A stretch of DNA of 64,000 nt from Oscillospiraceae bacterium (GTDB lineage Bacteria; Bacillota; Clostridia; Oscillospirales; Oscillospiraceae): NCBI GenBank assembly GCA_017415425.1, contig JAFQGT010000020.1:18128-82127 (forward strand), in the 5' to 3' direction. Numbering within the stretch: position 1 is the first letter of the stretch; every line of letters starts with the position of its first letter. The notes under the pieces were generated by a model. It ran no database searches. It saw only the letters and a list, made by a program, of their open reading frames with translations, and had not been told where the DNA came from. Both the position numbers and the translations under genes were made by a program. Of the stretch, positions 53,404-61,916 are shown one piece after another.

Positions 53404-53441
53404 AAAAAAAAGAGAAATGCGGCGGCATTTTGCCGCCGCAT
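53404..53441 (-). terminator. Terminator of the DUF1540 gene
   Basis: 11-bp GC-rich stem (53417-53427 / 53431-53441), followed on the minus strand by a long T-rich run. The same A/T tract lies in the htrA upstream region. Confidence 0.8.
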
Positions 53442-53453
53442 AGGGGAAGAAAT

Positions 53454-53618
53454 TTATTTCTTGCGGAAGGACTTGCAGTCGGTGCACTGATCCATAGTGG
53501 GATTTCCCTCGTGGGTACCTACCAGAATTCTATCCAGTGCGCAGTAGTTGCTGTCGGAGCAATGGTTGGCGCACTGCTGAACAGTGCACTCGATGCTCTT
53601 GTTTGCACGGCAATCCAT
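53454..53618 (-). CDS. DUF1540 small Cys-rich protein (54 aa)
   Basis: 54 residues with the DUF1540 pattern: an early CTVQQCANHCSDSNYCALDR block, ILVGTH in the middle, and the ending TDCKSFRKK. The Cys/His set suggests a small metal-binding protein. ATG at 53618 follows AGGAGGA. It is divergent from the IscU-like gene. I know of no established function. Confidence 0.88.
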   Translation of the reverse strand: MDCRANKSIECTVQQCANHCSDSNYCALDRILVGTHEGNPTMDQCTDCKSFRKK

Positions 53619-53698
53619 AGCGATTCCTCCTTTTGCTGTGATAGGGATAGTATGACCAGATTTTTCGGGAGCATACCTGCGGTTTTTGCTGTTCCTCA

Positions 53699-53727
53699 TT
53701 GACAATTTTATGGCAATCTTATATAAT
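53699..53727 (+). promoter_or_regulatory. Consensus promoter of the IscU-like/GGGtGRT pair
   Basis: Exact TTGACA (53699-53704), 17 bp, exact TATAAT (53722-53727). It has the best sigma-A match in the window, suggesting strong constitutive expression. Confidence 0.88.
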
Positions 53728-53803
53728 AGTCCCGGAAAATACATATTTTCAATAAGTATACTAAGAGACGAAAAACGTCTTTTGAAAAGAAAGGAAAATT
53801 GCC

Positions 53804-54496
53804 ATGATTTACAGTGCAGAAGTACAGCATATGTGCTCCGTGGGCAAGGGCGCTTACCACGGCCCCGCACCCATTCCCGAAGAGGGCAAGTGGGTACAGG
53901 CTAAGCAGATCTCCGACATCAGTGGTTTTACCCACGGTATCGGCTGGTGTGCCCCCCAGCAGGGTTGCTGCAAGCTGACCCTGAACGTTAAGGAAGGTAT
54001 CATCGAGGAAGCTCTTGTAGAGACCCTGGGCTGCTCCGGTATGACCCACTCCGCAGCAATGGCTTCCGAGATCTTGATCGGTAAGACCTTGCTGGAGGCT
54101 CTGAATACCGACCTGGTGTGTGATGCTATCAACACTGCTATGCGGGAATTGTTCCTGCAGATCGTTTACGGTCGTACCCAGTCCGCATTCTCTGAGGACG
54201 GTCTGGCAGTAGGCGCTTCTCTGGAAGACTTGGGTAAGGGCCTGCGCAGCCAGGTGGGTACTATGTTTGCTACTAAGGCAAAGGGACCCCGTTATCTGGA
54301 GATGGCTGAGGGTTACGTTACCCGCATCGCTCTGGACGAAGAGAATTTGATTACCGGTTATGAGTTCATCAACCTGGGTAAGATGATGGACTTCATCAAG
54401 AAGGGCGACGATGCCAACGAGGCGCTGAAGAAGGCTAAGGGTTCCTACGGCCGCTTTGCTGATGCCGCTAAGTACATCGACCCCCGTCACGAATAA
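53804..54496 (+). CDS. IscU/NifU-like iron-sulfur scaffold protein
   Basis: 230 residues. The IscU-type Cys landmarks are THGIGWCAPQQGCCKL (about residue 50) and ETLGCSGMTHSAA (about residue 80), followed by a conserved helical extension not found in IscU. Proteins of this type always come paired with a GGGtGRT protein, which is the next gene here (15-base gap). I infer a cluster-carrier or assembly function. The client is unknown. ATG follows AAAGGAAAA, and the consensus promoter lies 70 bases upstream. Confidence 0.88.
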   Translation: MIYSAEVQHMCSVGKGAYHGPAPIPEEGKWVQAKQISDISGFTHGIGWCAPQQGCCKLTLNVKEGIIEEALVETLGCSGMTHSAAMASEILIGKTLLEALNTDLVCDAINTAMRELFLQIVYGRTQSAFSEDGLAVGASLEDLGKGLRSQVGTMFATKAKGPRYLEMAEGYVTRIALDEENLITGYEFINLGKMMDFIKKGDDANEALKKAKGSYGRFADAAKYIDPRHE

Positions 54497-54511
54497 GAGG
54501 AGGACTGTACA

Positions 54512-55513
54512 ATGGCTCTGTTTGAAGGTTACGAAAGAAAAATTGATAAAATCAACGGTGTCCTGGCGCAGTATGGTCTGGAATCTGTTGAGCAGTGCCG
54601 CCAGCTGTGTCAAGCTGCCGGCTTTGATCCCTATGAGATTGTAAAGGGCATTCAGCCCATCGCTTTTGAGGACGCTGCCTGGTCTTACTGCGTTGGCGCT
54701 GCCATCGCTCTGAAGAAGGGCGTTAAGAATGCTGCTGAGGCAGCTGAGGCTATTGGCATCGGCCTGCAGGCATTCTGTATCCCCGGCTCCGTTGCGGAAG
54801 ACCGCAAGGTCGGTATTGGCCACGGCAACCTGGGCGCTATGCTGCTGCGGGATGAGACCAAGTGCTTCGCATTCCTGGCTGGCCACGAGTCCTTCGCCGC
54901 TGCTGAAGGCGCAATCGGTATTGCCCGTTCCGCCAACAAGGCTCGAAAAGAGCCCCTGCGTGTCATCCTGAACGGTCTGGGCAAGGATGCTGCACAGATC
55001 ATTTCCCGAATCAACGGCTTTACCTATGTAAAGACCCAGTTTGACTACTACACCGGCGAACTGAAGATCGTTGAGCGCATTCCTTACTCCAAGGGCGAGC
55101 GCGCTGCCGTTAACTGCTACGGCTGTGACGATGTCCGTGAAGGCGTTGCTGTTATGCGTTATGAGGGCGTTGACGTTTCCATCACCGGTAACTCCACCAA
55201 CCCCACCCGCTTCCAGCACCCCGTTGCCGGCACCTACAAGAAAGAATGTATGGAGACCGGTCGGAAGTACTTCTCCGTGGCTTCCGGCGGCGGCACGGGC
55301 CGTACTCTGCACCCCGATAATATGGCCGCAGGTCCCGCTTCCTACGGTATGACCGATACGATGGGCCGTATGCACGGTGATGCACAGTTCGCAGGCTCTT
55401 CCTCCGTTCCTGCTCACGTGGAAATGATGGGCTTCCTGGGCGCAGGCAACAACCCTATGGTCGGTATGACCGTTTCTGTGGCTGTCGCTGTTGAGGAGTC
55501 TCTTAAAAAGTAA
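54512..55513 (+). CDS. GGGtGRT protein
   Basis: 333-residue cytoplasmic protein, named for the motif GGGTGRTLHP at about residue 256. Other conserved parts are IGHGNLGAMLLRDETKCFAFL, NGLGKDAAQIISRINGFTYV, YGCDDVREGVAVMRYEGVD, and the Gly/Met-rich end ASYGMTDTMGRMHGDAQF. The protein is defined only by its conserved pairing with an IscU-like partner, and no reaction is known. The codon choice (Gly GGC/GGT, Ala GCT, Lys AAG) looks like that of a highly expressed gene. ATG follows GAGGAGG. Confidence 0.92.
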   Translation: MALFEGYERKIDKINGVLAQYGLESVEQCRQLCQAAGFDPYEIVKGIQPIAFEDAAWSYCVGAAIALKKGVKNAAEAAEAIGIGLQAFCIPGSVAEDRKVGIGHGNLGAMLLRDETKCFAFLAGHESFAAAEGAIGIARSANKARKEPLRVILNGLGKDAAQIISRINGFTYVKTQFDYYTGELKIVERIPYSKGERAAVNCYGCDDVREGVAVMRYEGVDVSITGNSTNPTRFQHPVAGTYKKECMETGRKYFSVASGGGTGRTLHPDNMAAGPASYGMTDTMGRMHGDAQFAGSSSVPAHVEMMGFLGAGNNPMVGMTVSVAVAVEESLKK

Positions 55514-55542
55514 TTTTCTTCAACAAGGAACAAAAATAATTT

Positions 55543-55578
55543 CCCCGGAACTCTGTTTTGCAGAGTTCCGGGGTTGTT
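55543..55578. terminator. Terminator between GGGtGRT gene and M28 peptidase gene
   Basis: Perfect 13-bp stem (55543-55555 / 55561-55573) followed by TTGTTTT. It serves the plus-strand unit and may also stop the converging M28 gene. Confidence 0.85.
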
Positions 55579-56808
55579 TTATGCATTCTTGGGGCGTTTG
55601 CGCAACAGGTATTCATCCAGCTTTTCCTTCATATTGTCGGGCATCTCCCGGGCAACGGGACACCGGACGGCATTCGCCATCCGTTCCAGAAAGCTCTGGA
55701 TCATATGGATATCCTCTGCCATCTGGCGGGGACTCATCACAGCTTTGGTGTCATAACTGTTGTGGATGGTAGCGGTGTTGGGCGGGGCGATCCGGGCGAA
55801 GGATACTGCAGGAATGCCCTTGTCGGCAAAGGGGGTGGAATCACTGGAATACACATCCTGGTAAGCCTTGCAGCCAAAGCCCACTTCGCTGGAGAAGTAC
55901 TGCAGGTAGCTTACCAGCTTTTCTTCGCTGGTGCAGCAGGCGATAAATTTGCCCATAATGCAGCCGATCATATCCAGATTGACATTCAGTACGATGTTGG
56001 CCAGCGCATCTTCGTGGGCTGCGCAATAGGCTTTCGCGCCCAGAAGACCCCGTTCCTCACTGCCGCACCAGATAAAGCGCAGACCGTACCGGTGAGGGAC
56101 TTTGGAAAAATGCTCTGCCATTGCCAGCAGACCCACAGAGCCGGACATATTGTCGTAAGCGCCCTGGGACAGGGAAGTGGTGTCGTAGTGAGCGGTCAAT
56201 ACAATGTACTGATCAATTTCACCGGGCAGATCCAGAACCACATTGTGGGAATCGGCGGTGTATTCCTCCTGCTCCAGGCAGATGGAGACGGTTTCCACGC
56301 CCTGTTCAATCATCCGGATGGCATCCTTGGCGTTGATATTCACACCGGGGATCAAATTGCCTTGAGACACATACTTCCGCAGCTCCCGCTGATCCATCTC
56401 GTGATCGGCGTAATTTGCATTGCCGTCATAGGTGATGAAACCTACCGCGCCGTTCTTAAAGATGTCCTGATACCGCCAGTAGCCCATATAGCCGTCAATC
56501 ATCACGACCTTGCCTTTGCACAATGACAGGGCATAGTCGGACGTGTCCGTCAGATAGTACAGGGGTGCTTCCACATTGCCGTTGCCGGCGCACAGATAGC
56601 CCTTGCAGAGGATCTCCTCACCGTCAGCGGTGAGAATTGCCTTGGCGATAGTGGACATATCCACCTGGAAGGGTTCAATGGTCGCTTCGCAGCCGAAAGC
56701 GGCGCACTGAGCGGCAAGATATTCTGCGCACTTTCGTTCTTCCGGGCTGCCGCCGGTGCGGATATAGGCGGTCTCGTCAAAAATTCGTTTGATGGTACAT
56801 AGATCCAT
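55579..56808 (-). CDS. M28-family zinc aminopeptidase
   Basis: 409 residues with no signal peptide, so probably cytoplasmic. A PA-like insert (about 85-180) is followed by the M28 di-zinc core with ligands in LTAHYDTTS (His, Asp), GAYDNMSGSVG (Asp), CGSEERGLLG (catalytic Glu pair), NVNLDMIGC (Asp) and TIHNSYDTK (His). All expected ligands are present. I use the ATG at 56808, as the ATG two codons earlier overlaps GGAGGA. It is a single-gene unit. Confidence 0.93.
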   Translation of the reverse strand: MDLCTIKRIFDETAYIRTGGSPEERKCAEYLAAQCAAFGCEATIEPFQVDMSTIAKAILTADGEEILCKGYLCAGNGNVEAPLYYLTDTSDYALSLCKGKVVMIDGYMGYWRYQDIFKNGAVGFITYDGNANYADHEMDQRELRKYVSQGNLIPGVNINAKDAIRMIEQGVETVSICLEQEEYTADSHNVVLDLPGEIDQYIVLTAHYDTTSLSQGAYDNMSGSVGLLAMAEHFSKVPHRYGLRFIWCGSEERGLLGAKAYCAAHEDALANIVLNVNLDMIGCIMGKFIACCTSEEKLVSYLQYFSSEVGFGCKAYQDVYSSDSTPFADKGIPAVSFARIAPPNTATIHNSYDTKAVMSPRQMAEDIHMIQSFLERMANAVRCPVAREMPDNMKEKLDEYLLRKRPKNA

Positions 56809-56870
56809 AGCCATTCCTCCGTTTTTGGGTTTGAGGATATTTTATCATAATCTGTAGAAAAAGGAAATAT

Positions 56871-56901
56871 AAAAAATCCCCTGTTCCCGCAGGAACAGGG
56901 G
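56871..56901 (-). terminator. yebC terminator
   Basis: 10-bp stem (56878-56887 / 56892-56901). On the minus strand it is followed by A then T6. Confidence 0.9.
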
Positions 56902-56910
56902 AGGGAATAT

Positions 56911-57639
56911 TTACTCTTCCCAGTTGTGCCAGACGTTCTGTACGTCGTCATCATCCTCCATAGCATCGATAAGCTTCTGCATCATCACAGCTTGCTCCTC
57001 GGTCTCCAGTTTCTGATAATTCTGGGGAACCATTTCGATCTGCGCGGAAACAAAAGTGTACTTGCTGAGGTTTGCAACCACATCGTTAAAGTCATCGGGA
57101 TTAGTGTAGATGGTGAAGCAGTCACCATCAGCCTCGAAATCGTCGGCACCGGCGTCCATTGCGTCCATCATAACAGCATCTTCTTCGTAGTCGCCGTCCT
57201 CGTTGTCGATGACCAGAACGCCCTTCTTGTCAAAGCTCCAGGCCACGCAGCCGGATGCGCCCAGATTGCCGCCAAACTTATCGAAGTGGTGGCGCATAGA
57301 ACCTGCGGTACGGTTGCGGTTATCGGTCATCGTCTCCACGATCACGGCAACGCCGCCGGGGCCGTAGCCTTCGTAGGTAATGGTGTCGTAGCTGTCACCG
57401 CTGCCGCCGCCTGCGGCCTTTTCCAAGCAGCGCTTGATGTTATCGTTGGGCATATTGGCAGCCTTAGCTTTGGTGATCACGGTAGCCAGACGGGAGTTGT
57501 TGGCAGGATCGGTGATACCGCCGCCTTCCTTAACTGCAACGATCAGCTCCTTTGCAATCTTGGTAAATGCGGCAGCGCGCTTTGCGTCCTGCGCACCCTT
57601 GGTCTTTTGAATGTTATGCCATTTGGAATGTCCGGACAT
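56911..57639 (-). CDS. yebC: YebC/PmpR-family regulatory protein
   Basis: 242 residues, usual length. It starts MSGHSKWHNIQKTKGAQDAKRA and contains NMPNDNIKRCLEKAAGG, YEGYGPGGVAVIVETMTDNRNRT and NLGASGCVAWSFDKKG. Members have been described as transcription regulators and more recently as ribosome-associated translation factors that help at polyproline stretches. The sequence does not decide between these. Own promoter (57692-57720) and terminator. Confidence 0.95.
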   Translation of the reverse strand: MSGHSKWHNIQKTKGAQDAKRAAAFTKIAKELIVAVKEGGGITDPANNSRLATVITKAKAANMPNDNIKRCLEKAAGGGSGDSYDTITYEGYGPGGVAVIVETMTDNRNRTAGSMRHHFDKFGGNLGASGCVAWSFDKKGVLVIDNEDGDYEEDAVMMDAMDAGADDFEADGDCFTIYTNPDDFNDVVANLSKYTFVSAQIEMVPQNYQKLETEEQAVMMQKLIDAMEDDDDVQNVWHNWEE

Positions 57640-57691
57640 AGTTTTTCTTCCCTTCTATCATAACGGCGAAATGCCTAAAAATTTCCCATAT

Positions 57692-57720
57692 ATTTTAGCA
57701 CGAGGAATAAACAAAATCAA
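57692..57720 (-). promoter_or_regulatory. yebC promoter
   Basis: Minus strand: TTGATT (complement of 57715-57720), 17 bp, TAAAAT (complement of 57692-57697). Confidence 0.65.
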
Positions 57721-57727
57721 CTGATTA

Positions 57728-58516
57728 TCAGAAGAAAGTTGCACAATCTGTGTGCGTTTGCGAAATATGCACCCGAATCTCCGGAAAAGCGGACTGAATC
57801 TGCTGTGCAAGATAGCCGGTGGCGGGGCATTCTGTATGGAAATGACCGGCATCGATCAGGTTGACTCCCAACGCCTGTGCGTCCCAGAATTGGTTGTACT
57901 TCACATCTGCGGTCACAAAGGTGTCGCAGCCGGCGCGGTAGGCATCCATCAGCACAGAAGCACAAGATCCGCCGCCTACAGCTACCCGGCAAACAGGTCT
58001 GCCGCCACTTACATATTTTAACCTCTGACAACCCAGCTGTTGCTTGACGGTAGCAAGGAACTGCTCCAGCGGCTGTTGCGGGACCTCGCCCTGCCGCAAA
58101 AGACCGTACTCTGCACCGTTGTCGTCTGTGCCTTTTGGGCAGATGACCCGGATATTATCAAGACCCAGCTTGCTTGCCAGCAGATCGTTGACGCCCCCGG
58201 GGGCGCAGTCCAAATTGGTGTGGGCATTGATATGGGCAACACCGTTTTCGATGAGGTAGAGGGCATTTTTGCCCTGTTGGGTCTCGTCAGTAATAAAACC
58301 GGGATCCCATAAAAGCGCGTGGTGGGTCACCAGAAGATCAGCTCCGATTTCCTTGGCTTCCCGGCAGACCGCGTCAAAGGGGTCCAACGCCACCAATACT
58401 GTGCGCACCTCTTTGTCCATATGTCCGCAATTCAGTCCTACGTTGTCCCACTCCTCTTTCATATAGGTAGGAGCGATGCGCTCAATTGCTTTTAGAATAT
58501 CAGCTACGGTTGTCAT
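57728..58516 (-). CDS. Nif3-like dinuclear metal-centre protein
   Basis: 262 residues of the NIF3/YqfO family, with MKEEWDNVGLNCG, the metal-ligand motifs LLVTHHALLWDP and INAHTNLD, and the C-terminal DAGHFHTECPATG. It lacks the extra middle domain of longer Bacillus homologues. The biochemical role is unsettled. The gene starts inside the trmK stop (ATGA overlap), the common trmK-nif3 pairing. Confidence 0.94.
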   Translation of the reverse strand: MTTVADILKAIERIAPTYMKEEWDNVGLNCGHMDKEVRTVLVALDPFDAVCREAKEIGADLLVTHHALLWDPGFITDETQQGKNALYLIENGVAHINAHTNLDCAPGGVNDLLASKLGLDNIRVICPKGTDDNGAEYGLLRQGEVPQQPLEQFLATVKQQLGCQRLKYVSGGRPVCRVAVGGGSCASVLMDAYRAGCDTFVTADVKYNQFWDAQALGVNLIDAGHFHTECPATGYLAQQIQSAFPEIRVHISQTHTDCATFF

Positions 58517-59208
58517 TTGTGTTCCTCCTTAAGCCAGTCAAATTCCGGCGGTAAATGGGTCAGTTCGTAAAGTGCCTGTACCGAAAAGGGGTCGGCGTTT
58601 TCTTTTTGATTGTCTACAATGGTCCTCAGACCGCTGATTATCCAGTTGTAGTATGCGGATAGGTGCGTAGACGGGTTTTTCAACAAGGCGGGAGAGAAGT
58701 AACACTGACCGGGAGACAGAGGGTCGCCGGGCTGCCAGGTCACTTCCATCACGGTGTAAAGGAATCTGCCGTCCTTTAGAGCGATTTCCTCAGAAATACA
58801 CCAACCCTGCTCAGCCAAATACTGCCGGAGCATCGGCGTTTTGGACTGGCATTGCAGGATCAGCCGGTACTGGGTGCTTTTCAGCCAGGGAGCAGCCTCC
58901 AAAATGGAGACCATTGTGTCGCCGCCCATACCGGCGCAGACCATCGTGTCAAAATCCCGGGGAATATTGCGGACACCGTCGGAAAGGCAAAAGGAAATCT
59001 TGTCCCGTACGCCGAATTTCTCACTGTTGCGGATGGCACTTTTGAGAGGACCTTCGTTGATGTCTGATGCAATTACTTTACTGGCGATGCCTTTGGATAG
59101 CAAGTAGATGCCTAAGTACCCGTGATCGCAGCCTACATCCGCCACTCGATCACCGGAGTGGACAAAATCACAGCAGGCAAGCAGACGGGGGGATAAGGGA
59201 ACTTTCAT
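58513..59208 (-). CDS. trmK: tRNA (adenine-22-N1)-methyltransferase TrmK
   Basis: 231-residue class I SAM methyltransferase. It starts KVPLSPRLLACCDFV, then has the SAM loop VADVGCDHGYLGIYL, ASDINEGPLKSA, DGVRNI, and the TrmK motif VCAGMGGDTMVSIL with LQCQSKTPMLRQYL. ATG at 59208 follows TGAGG by seven bases. Upstream in-frame starts would run through the preceding terminator. The preceding gene is a DUF1858 protein. Confidence 0.93.
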   Translation of the reverse strand: MKVPLSPRLLACCDFVHSGDRVADVGCDHGYLGIYLLSKGIASKVIASDINEGPLKSAIRNSEKFGVRDKISFCLSDGVRNIPRDFDTMVCAGMGGDTMVSILEAAPWLKSTQYRLILQCQSKTPMLRQYLAEQGWCISEEIALKDGRFLYTVMEVTWQPGDPLSPGQCYFSPALLKNPSTHLSAYYNWIISGLRTIVDNQKENADPFSVQALYELTHLPPEFDWLKEEHK

Positions 59209-59220
59209 ACAATACCTCAT

Positions 59221-59253
59221 AAAAATATGCCATCCCGGCGAACGGGATGGCAT
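59221..59253 (-). terminator. Terminator of the DUF1858 gene
   Basis: 11-bp stem (59227-59237 / 59243-59253) followed on the minus strand by AT5, directly ahead of the trmK ribosome site. Confidence 0.8.
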
Positions 59254-59263
59254 AGCCGGTTTG

Positions 59264-59497
59264 TTACTGTGCCTTCTCAGCCTGGTCAGCCTCATAGGCA
59301 TCCAGGAAGTGGTTCAGCTGAGCCAGAAAAGCGTCGGCGTCGATGCCGTGCACCTGACAGGCTTCCTCAACGGTCTCGCCCCGGGCAGAGGGACAGCCCA
59401 GACAGTGCATACCGATGGCGAAGAATAGGGGGGCAGCGTGGGGTGCGATATCCAGCACATCACCGATAATGGTTTCTTTTTCAATTCTAACAGCCAT
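59264..59497 (-). CDS. DUF1858 (hydrid-cluster-like) domain protein
   Basis: 77 residues. A DUF1858 domain fills the protein, with ETIIGDVLDIAPHAAPLFFAIG and the conserved MHCLGCPSARGETVEEACQ, where the Cys-x-x-Cys pair may bind a metal or act in redox. It is found as a small stand-alone protein in many anaerobes, with no defined role. ATG at 59497 follows AGGAGG by seven bases. Confidence 0.9.
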   Translation of the reverse strand: MAVRIEKETIIGDVLDIAPHAAPLFFAIGMHCLGCPSARGETVEEACQVHGIDADAFLAQLNHFLDAYEADQAEKAQ

Positions 59498-59527
59498 AAT
59501 ATGACCTCCTAATACATTTCTCAAAGT

Positions 59528-59556
59528 ATTATAACCTTGTAGCGCGAAAAAAACAA
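59528..59556 (-). promoter_or_regulatory. Promoter of the DUF1858 gene
   Basis: Minus strand: TTGTTT (complement of 59551-59556), 17 bp, TATAAT (complement of 59528-59533). Confidence 0.7.
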
Positions 59557-59596
59557 GAGGGAAAAAGCAAAAATCCTGAATACTCTTGTGTTAGGA

Positions 59597-59727
59597 TTTT
59601 TGGCACACCGAAAGGGACTCGTTTGCATTTTCGCCCTTGGCGAAAATTAAGGTTCGGCTCGGTCTAGCCCTCGCCGGCGGCGCTCATCCGCGCCGCATTT
59701 AATCATTCGAGTCCCTCGGTGTATAAA
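59597..59727. repeat. Structured palindromic intergenic element (about 130 bp)
   Basis: The ends ACACCGAAAGGGACTCG and CGAGTCCCTCGGTGT form a long imperfect stem. Inside are further hairpins, TTTTCGCC/GGCGAAAA (with CTT loop) and GGCGGCGC/GCGCCGC. There is no ORF. The layout is that of a folded, mobile intergenic repeat (MITE- or REP-like). Confidence 0.6.
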
Positions 59728-59734
59728 AAATTCC

Positions 59735-60033
59735 AGACACCCGAATGGGTATCTGGAATTTTTGGTACGATCGTTCTTATAGGATTTGGAAGAAAAGCCT
59801 TGAAAATCAACAGTTTTTGCAGTTGATAAACATTAGATTCCTTACTTATAAGGTACGTCGCACCTTAAGATTCACATACTTAAGTAAAAATTCTTTATTA
59901 TTAGTATCCGCGAAGCGGATCCCTCAACTTCTTCACTATTCACTATTACCTATTACTTCAAAGCCCTAAAGGCGATTTTAGTGAAAAGTGAAGAGTGAAT
60001 AGTGAATAAGTAAAGCCCCAAAGGCTTTCGCCT
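59735..60033. repeat. Repeat-rich non-coding stretch next to the serine recombinase
   Basis: It contains a hairpin of the CCAGAcaCCC/GGGtatCTGG type at about 59733-59758, AAGGTACGTCGCACCTT at about 59850, ATCCGC-GAA-GCGGAT, and two sets of inverted repeats. One set is built of TTCACTATTCACTATTA against TAGTGAATAGTGAATAAG. In the other, AAAGCCCTAAAGGCG at 59960-59974 is complemented exactly by 60029-60043 inside the recombinase 3' end. I see no gene here. Confidence 0.65.
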
Positions 60034-61497
60034 TTAGGGCTTTGGTACACCAGCACATTCTATAATCGAACCGTTTACCTCTTTTAGGCTTACGATTTTA
60101 GTTGCTTCCTTATAATTGAACGTTATGACTAATTTGTCGTCATAAAGATATACGGCGTTTACAAAAATGTCAATCAGTCTTTGTTTGTGTTCCTTCGTTT
60201 CTAACCTCATGGTCTGAATTTGCTTCAACCATAGTACTAAGCCCTCTTTTGTCATTTTGGGCTTCTTCATTTCGTCCTTGATGAGCTTCAAATTTATCTC
60301 ATCTCTTGTCTGCTCCAATTCGAGCAATCTCTGTTTCGTTGTTGAAGTAATAATTCCTTCTTCTATTGCCTTGAGTAGATTGTTCAGTGCGGTTTCCGTT
60401 TCGCTGAGCCGTTGCTTCAGCAGTTGAATAGCGGGATTCTCTTTTTGAAAGTTCCGAAATACAATGCCAGCGATATCCTCAATCATATTGTCTTTCATCA
60501 TCATTTCGCGAGTGTACTTGATAACGAGATTTTCAATCCAGTCTTTCTTGACCGTCTTTTTATCGCAGGTGTGCTTGTACTTGACAGTGTTGCACTTGTA
60601 GTAACGATGTACCTCTCCGTTTCGCCCTGTACCGCTTTCGCCGACCATATAAGCACCGCATTTACCGCAGAACAGCTTGGTGGTCAGCAAGTAATCATCC
60701 TTGGCCTTGTGCCTTGCAGCGGCTTTGGTGTTTTTCTTCAGCCGGTCTTGTACCTTGTTAAACAAGTCCGTTGGCACGATTTGTGGAATGCCATTCTCGC
60801 ATATCACATCACCGAATCGGTATTCTCCAATATAGCGACGGTTCTTCAAAAGGTTCGTTACGATGTTGATTGTCAGCTTGCTGCCTTTAGAAGTAGTAAC
60901 GCCTTTTAGATTCAGTAGTGTTACAATTTCCTTTATGGTCTTGCCATTGCTGTATAATTTGAATGCTTCCAAAACCCAGGGGGCTTTGACGGGATCAATT
61001 TCGTAAAACTGGTCTTTGTTGACAGTGAATCCTATTGGGACTGTGCCACCGTTAAACTTGCATTTCAGAGCATTCTCTGTCATACCTCTGCTGACCTTTT
61101 CTGCCAGTTCCGCAGAGAAGTACTCTGCCATACCTTCCAATACCGATTCCAAAAGGATACCCTCAGAATTATTCGAGATATTCTCAGTAGCCGATATGAC
61201 TTTGACATTGTTCTTTTTCAGTATCGCCTTGTAGTTGGCTGAGTCGTACCTGTTTCTTGCAAACCGATCCAGTTTCCATACGATGACCACATCAAATTTC
61301 CGCTTAACGCTGTCCTTAATCATCTTTTGGAATTGTGGTCGATTATCCGTCTTAGCCGATAACGCCCTGTCAATGTAAGTGTCCAGTATGGTGATGCCCT
61401 GTCTTTCCGCAAATGCCATACATTCCCGGAGCTGACCGTCAATACTCTCATCCCGCTGGCTTTCCGAGGAATACCGTGCGTAGATGACTCCAATCAT
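60034..61497 (-). CDS. Large serine recombinase
   Basis: 487 residues. The resolvase-type catalytic domain (about 1-145) has the nucleophile Ser in YARYSSESQRDESIDGQ, the Arg motif KLDRFARNRYDS, and VLEGMAEYFSAELAEKVSRG. A recombinase domain (about 155-260) is followed by a zinc ribbon (CGKCG ... CNTVKYKHTC) and a long coiled coil. Such enzymes integrate and excise mobile elements. The last codons and the stop lie inside an inverted-repeat block, as often seen where the gene abuts its attachment site. Its ATG overlaps the stop of the XRE gene by four bases. Confidence 0.94.
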   Translation of the reverse strand: MIGVIYARYSSESQRDESIDGQLRECMAFAERQGITILDTYIDRALSAKTDNRPQFQKMIKDSVKRKFDVVIVWKLDRFARNRYDSANYKAILKKNNVKVISATENISNNSEGILLESVLEGMAEYFSAELAEKVSRGMTENALKCKFNGGTVPIGFTVNKDQFYEIDPVKAPWVLEAFKLYSNGKTIKEIVTLLNLKGVTTSKGSKLTINIVTNLLKNRRYIGEYRFGDVICENGIPQIVPTDLFNKVQDRLKKNTKAAARHKAKDDYLLTTKLFCGKCGAYMVGESGTGRNGEVHRYYKCNTVKYKHTCDKKTVKKDWIENLVIKYTREMMMKDNMIEDIAGIVFRNFQKENPAIQLLKQRLSETETALNNLLKAIEEGIITSTTKQRLLELEQTRDEINLKLIKDEMKKPKMTKEGLVLWLKQIQTMRLETKEHKQRLIDIFVNAVYLYDDKLVITFNYKEATKIVSLKEVNGSIIECAGVPKP

Positions 61498-61856
61498 TCG
61501 CTCTTCACCTCCTGAAGAACCTGAGCGATGGTTTCCTTCAGTCGGTCATTGAATGCCGTTCCGGGGGTAAAGCACATTTCCAATAGTGCTTCCAGACCGC
61601 CATCTTTCGAAAGGACTGCTTTGACTGCCGGGTATTTTTGCATACCTTGTGGATTGTCCGTTCTTCCGAAGATGTAGTCAAGGGACACATCGAAGAAATC
61701 TGCATACCACAAGAGTTTTTGCAGCGGTGGCTCCGCAAGTCCTGTTTCATACCGACCAATAGATGCCTGGGTGGTTTCACACAGATCGGCCAGTTGCTTT
61801 TGCGAGTAACGGGCGTTTACACGCAGTTCTTTCATACGTTCTCCTACTATGTTCAT
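61494..61856 (-). CDS. XRE-family transcriptional regulator
   Basis: 120 residues. The HTH (about 6-60) has MKELRVNARYSQKQLADLCETT, SIGRYETG and DFFDVSLDYIFGR. The short C-terminal region (to about 120) has no recognisable domain. It probably controls the recombinase, with which it overlaps by four bases. Three in-frame ATGs compete for one GGAGGTG site. I prefer 61856 on spacing. Promoter directly upstream. Confidence 0.88.
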   Translation of the reverse strand: MNIVGERMKELRVNARYSQKQLADLCETTQASIGRYETGLAEPPLQKLLWYADFFDVSLDYIFGRTDNPQGMQKYPAVKAVLSKDGGLEALLEMCFTPGTAFNDRLKETIAQVLQEVKSE

Positions 61857-61887
61857 GTTCAACATCACCTCCATATGAACTATCTAT

Positions 61888-61916
61888 ATTATAACACGAA
61901 TATAGAATTTAGTCAA
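61888..61916 (-). promoter_or_regulatory. Promoter of the XRE-recombinase unit
   Basis: Minus strand: TTGACT (complement of 61911-61916), 17 bp, TATAAT (complement of 61888-61893). The inverted half-sites TATATT and AATATA flank the -10 (within 61886-61905), so self-repression by the XRE protein is plausible. Confidence 0.75.

Noticed and set aside
59600-59725. tRNA-like gene suggested by GGGACTCG and TTCGAGTCCC
   Set aside because: The ends pair, but there is no anticodon arm, D-arm or CCA-proximal layout, and the interior folds into unrelated GC-rich hairpins. It is treated as a structured repeat.
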